Below are positions 59,885-64,000 of a stretch of DNA of 64,000 nt, one piece after another. The notes beneath the pieces were generated by a model. That model was given only the letters and a program-made list of their open reading frames with translations, did no database searches and was not told where the DNA came from. Where the stretch lies: positions 24,669,638 through 24,733,637 of the forward strand of contig NC_049980.1 of NCBI RefSeq assembly GCF_000003815.2, written 5' to 3'. The stretch is from Branchiostoma floridae. Taxonomy: Eukaryota; Chordata; Leptocardii; Amphioxiformes; Branchiostomatidae. A program made the translations under genes and the position numbers. How positions within the stretch are numbered: the stretch's first letter is position 1; each line of letters opens with the position of its first letter.

Positions 59885-62800
59885 TATGGCTCAAATTATT
59901 CTTGTAGTCCGATCATTTCGGTGAGATATGTCTGACCATTCAAAATGTTTTGATTACACCTTATCAATCGAAGTAACTTCCTCATTTGTAACGTTAACTG
60001 TAGACCACGAACATATTTCCTGCTTCAGCAAGTGCTCTTCATCAGTGTAGCGTAGACATGGCTAGCCTTTCTTTTGATATCGTTGAAACCAATTCCTTTA
60101 TATCACACACTTGTCAGTACATTTCCTTTGTACTCGCACACCCTCATCAAAATGGATGTGATGCGATGTTAATTTTTGGAGTTAGCATTTTATGGATCGG
60201 CCCCCAGGGTCGCCTGGATCTTATTATGTGCCTTCATTTCACATTTGATGTATGTCTAAATGATGATTACAAGGGGTAACCATTAGCTGAAGGATGAGTT
60301 TACCTACCTTGCCTTTCTGTTTGTCATTTTGTTTCACGTCACATAATTTTATTGAATTCAAACTTCAGAGACAGGAAATATGAAGTAAATTGGTCAGATT
60401 AAATGTCAGATTATTAGTGCAGATTTAGGGCTCTCCTGACGGACATGTTCAGGGCAGTTCCGATTAGAAGATTCACTTCCTATTAAAGGATGAGTTGTCA
60501 TATTGATTTATTGATTTGATGTATAATTATTGATAAACCCATCTCTTGGCTATCTTGTTCAGTTCCTGACTACAGCTTTTGATTGCTGCTATTTATTTCA
60601 TTACTTGTTCCACACGACCAGCCATGTGATGTCAGCCGTGTCCATTGGTTTGTAATGAAACCGGACACTTTTCCTGGAATACCTGTGTTGAGAAACACTT
60701 CCTGTAATTAACAGGTGATTGGAATTGCTCAGGAACAATAGGCTGATAACTATTAAGCACCTTAGCTGGTACTAGCATGGAATCTGGTCTTGTTAGTTGT
60801 AAAGCCAGACTGGGTGTAGGTAGACCATGGACAGTGTTGTCCATAGTCTGAGGTATCATCAATATATTGCACAATTACAATATTTATTGACTATGAGTAT
60901 GAGCATGGATTGTGATCATAGCACAACAAGTCTATCTGTAAACAGCAACAACAACGAAAAACACAAAAAAATGATCACAATGAAGATTGAAGGTAATAAC
61001 AAAGACAAGACAAGACAATGAGTTGGCTTTGTCAAACTTACTGCTGTTAGCCTGTCACCTGTTCAGGTGATTATGTGACAGGTAAGAAGGTACATACCTG
61101 AACAGCTCAGGGGGCGTGACATGACATTCAGGTATGCTGGTTTGAGGCGGGGTCATCTTAGTACGAGTCAAGTGACTCGGGAATCTGTAAACTTCAGGTT
61201 TTTGTTTTCTATTTTGTTTCATTGTACTATGGACAAGTATCAATTTCCAAGTTGCTGATATTTGTTTATCTTAAAGTTTTAGTTATTAACCTTGCAAGTA
61301 CTTGAATGCTTACAAGACTCTTAAGATTTTAGTAGGTACGTTTTATACAATATAAGTACAATGGAAACAAGAACAACAAGTTGGGTTGGGCAGACCTATT
61401 GACATTAAAGGTCTTCTTTATCTCAGTTCTTGTAATGGTAAGAAGTGGGGAGGTATAACTAACTATAAGAATTTAAAGGACAGTGCAGTATGGTCTCCTC
61501 CAAAGTTTTTCTCTCTACCCTAAACTGGAACAAGTGCTATATATTTCCAAATTGATTGCCAACATACATGTGCATGAATATGTACATATATATCCAGTAG
61601 GATACTGGATACCAAGCAATACTACATGATACATGATCACTTTGATCATCATTACAATCATAACAGTACACATGTCCAACATACACATCAGGGAACCCTC
61701 CTGGCAATGTGTCTGCTGGACACCTGATCCTACCTCATACATGTAAACATATTATTATCATATTGCTTTACGATGCTGTAATTAGTAAACATAATGGACA
61801 CCCAAAAGAGCACTGTTACAAGAAGCTTGTAGTTCCAACTTACCCGATAAGTATTTAGGTATGTCATGTTGTACAATATTGTGTTAGGGCAGTTGCATGA
61901 AAGTCAAAATGGTATTACAGGATGTCATTTTTAAAATAACATTGAAGCTTATCTAGCAGTAGCCTCCAAGCAAATGTGAAGTTTTGGCTGTTCTTTGTCT
62001 TTTGACCATGTAATATCTGTACATATCTGTCTCTCCATGATCAGCGGTCTCTTTTCACACTTTCCACTGATGTGAACGGTCAGTTGGAACAGGAATGAGG
62101 TCAAGTTGGGAGACCGTTCCGTGCTCCACAGGGGGTACTTCCTACTGAGTACCTCTAGTCCTGCCTGTGACACCTGATATGGCAGAGGTAGCCAGTGGTC
62201 CACATAAATCATAACCACAGATCCACAGGGCAGACCAGGAAGTCCTGGCAGGGATCTACAAGCAGATGTTATGTTTTGGTTGTGTTGGGCATCGTATCAC
62301 ACAAAATATATTGTCTTCTAGTCGGTACGTTTTTCACTGTATCACTATCAGCGATCATGAGACAAAGAAAGTACATTGTATCTTTTATGTCATGGATACA
62401 GTTTGTGTATTTGCGATGTACCAGTGCACACTTGCACATGACATGTTTGGTATACACAAGAAGTTGCATAGCTCAGCTACTTGTGATGGTAATGCAGTCT
62501 TGGGAAACACATTGTTGAGCAGCAGTCATGTGAGTAGCAGATAATTATTAAGAATAATGAGATGTTTGGTAATCCTTCAAGTTTCGGTGATGAAGTTTTA
62601 GCAAACTTCATATTACCAATCCCAGTAGACCCAAGGAATGAAGGATTGCTGGACTGTAGCTAATCCTGATGTCATGGATCGTACCCAGCCTGAAGCCAGA
62701 AACCACATAGCCCACATCTCCTGCACAGGTTTTACTACAGTCTATTTTAGTCTGTTGGTATAGCAGTGGGGCTGGTGAAATGGACCTTGTCCTGGCCACC

Positions 62801-64000
62801 CAGGGTAGGACCTTTTAGTTTGACCATTATCAGTCGTTTTCCTGTGTTTCAGGTATTGGTGGAAGTAATAACTTTTTTGGGGGATATGATATCATGATAT
62901 GCAAATGTTGGACATGTGCATTTGAACATCAACTGCTATACAAGAAAGTCAGAATTACATGTTTGACAAACTTAATCACACACCATCTAACTACTGTCTA
63001 GATATTTTTTGTAACTAGCTAAATCATGTGCGTTATTCTACATATATGTGTTATACTGGTAGCTGCTGAAGATAGGTTCCCCAACCTTTGACTGTATCAG
63101 AAGTTTATGAGCTTGCATTCCATCTGTTTTCCAGATAACAGAAATATTCAGCCCTCTTGATTGTCTGTCCAAAGTAGTACATTGCTGTGAAAGTGATGTA
63201 TTGATGGTGCTGATATGCTCACATGGATATATGGTCTTGTTTGATAGTGCTTGTCCCATCTTAAGGACTAATTAAATTTATATTTGACTTTCTTGAATAG
63301 TAGTGATTGCAAACAAGTGGCCAGAGAAAATTAGGTGACAATACTGGTCCTGAAAAAACATAGTGTGCCCCAATGAAAACATGGGGAAACCAGACACTGG
63401 GCTTTCACACCATACTGCAATATAAACATGACCTTCCCATGTCCTGGTAACATGCTGAGATGGACAAAAACTGGATGTATGTATGATGATTTTGCTTCTT
63501 TTATTACTTAAAAGTATAGCATTGAAAGTGGCATCTGTTGACTGGTCCAGCTGACAATTCAGAGGTTCAAAGTCAAACAGTTGTGTTATAGGTCTTTGGA
63601 TTATTCATTCATTTATTGTGTGTTTTTCTCAGCTGCAAGTTCGCATCAAGAACTTCTAAGTATTTGCCTGGACTAAATTGCATCCAAATGTCAAAATAAT
63701 GTTCCAAGCTTGTGCTGGCATTAGTGAACATGTAATCTGTCTGGAGACTATTAGAATATTGTGTGTTAATTTCGAAAGTTGTGTTGTTGATCTGAGATCC
63801 CACTTGCAATACCACATTTTAGCCAAGGACTTGCACCATGAAGTTGTCTGGTGTGTTTACAGATGTTAACATTCTCAAGATGGTTCTTCCAGCCTGAAGT
63901 AACCCCTTGCCCCCAGTTATTTTTGTAGGTCCCCTGTTTGCCCCACAACTGGCTATCCGATTCTATGTGTAGGTCTTTCCCATTTGAAGTACGGTAGGAG
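59885..64000. other. Probable intronic or intergenic sequence at right edge
   Basis: AT-rich with no recognised family. The best minus-strand frames are 62250-61949 (contains VDHWLPLPYQVSQAGLEVL and a following Leu-rich stretch) and 63815-63609. They have fairly protein-like composition but lack a coherent set of splice sites, so they are recorded only as possible exons. Plus-strand frames look random. Confidence 0.35.

Noticed and set aside
59438-59935. 165-codon plus-strand open frame
   Set aside because: Runs through a consensus splice donor and the 31-bp palindrome, with no family resemblance.

Overview
This is a eukaryotic, intron-rich, repeat-dense window with GT-AG (and a few GC-AG) introns. 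The protein families and repeat content (an MFSD2-like tandem array, many foldback elements, tRNA-derived SINEs and decayed LINEs) fit an invertebrate deuterostome, most likely a lancelet (Branchiostoma). The species is inferred, not proven.

Layout. 1-1751 holds the 3' half of a decayed non-LTR retrotransposon on the minus strand. 2578-4863 is a complete four-exon CTHRC1-like gene (secreted, short collagen domain). 5-13 kb is non-genic: LINE and SINE fragments, a 117-bp promoter-like module present in two identical copies, tandem repeats and a hammerhead-like motif. From 13.29 to 53.30 kb lie four head-to-tail, plus-strand, 13-exon genes of the MFSD2 branch of the major facilitator superfamily, at 13291-24959, 26584-34727, 36942-46876 and 49163-53296. 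Exon sizes and intron phases are essentially identical, so the array arose by tandem duplication. Predicted proteins are 504, 504 and 507 residues for copies 2-4. Copy 1 would give 510 residues, but a 1.24-kb DNA transposon with a TATA target duplication sits inside its second coding exon. 53.6-59.4 kb is almost pure repeat: a foldback element, a 1.3-kb-period satellite full of inverted octamer motifs, and a Harbinger-like MITE. 59.4-64 kb begins with an ETS/YY1 promoter-like site and a good 5' splice donor; no convincing coding exon of that gene is seen in the window.

How the genes relate. The four transporters would be 12-TM membrane proteins. All four lack the first TM2 aspartate and a TM11 lysine of MFSD2A, and three lack the second TM2 aspartate. 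The family fold and most of the GPH signature are retained, so substrate and ion coupling have probably changed. Copy 1 has also lost both cysteines of the predicted extracellular disulfide, has gained an in-frame N-glycosylation-sequon minisatellite, and carries the transposon. Copy 2 exon 12 is a mosaic of copy-4-like and copy-1-like sequence, evidence of gene conversion within the array. The CTHRC1-like gene is an unrelated neighbour.
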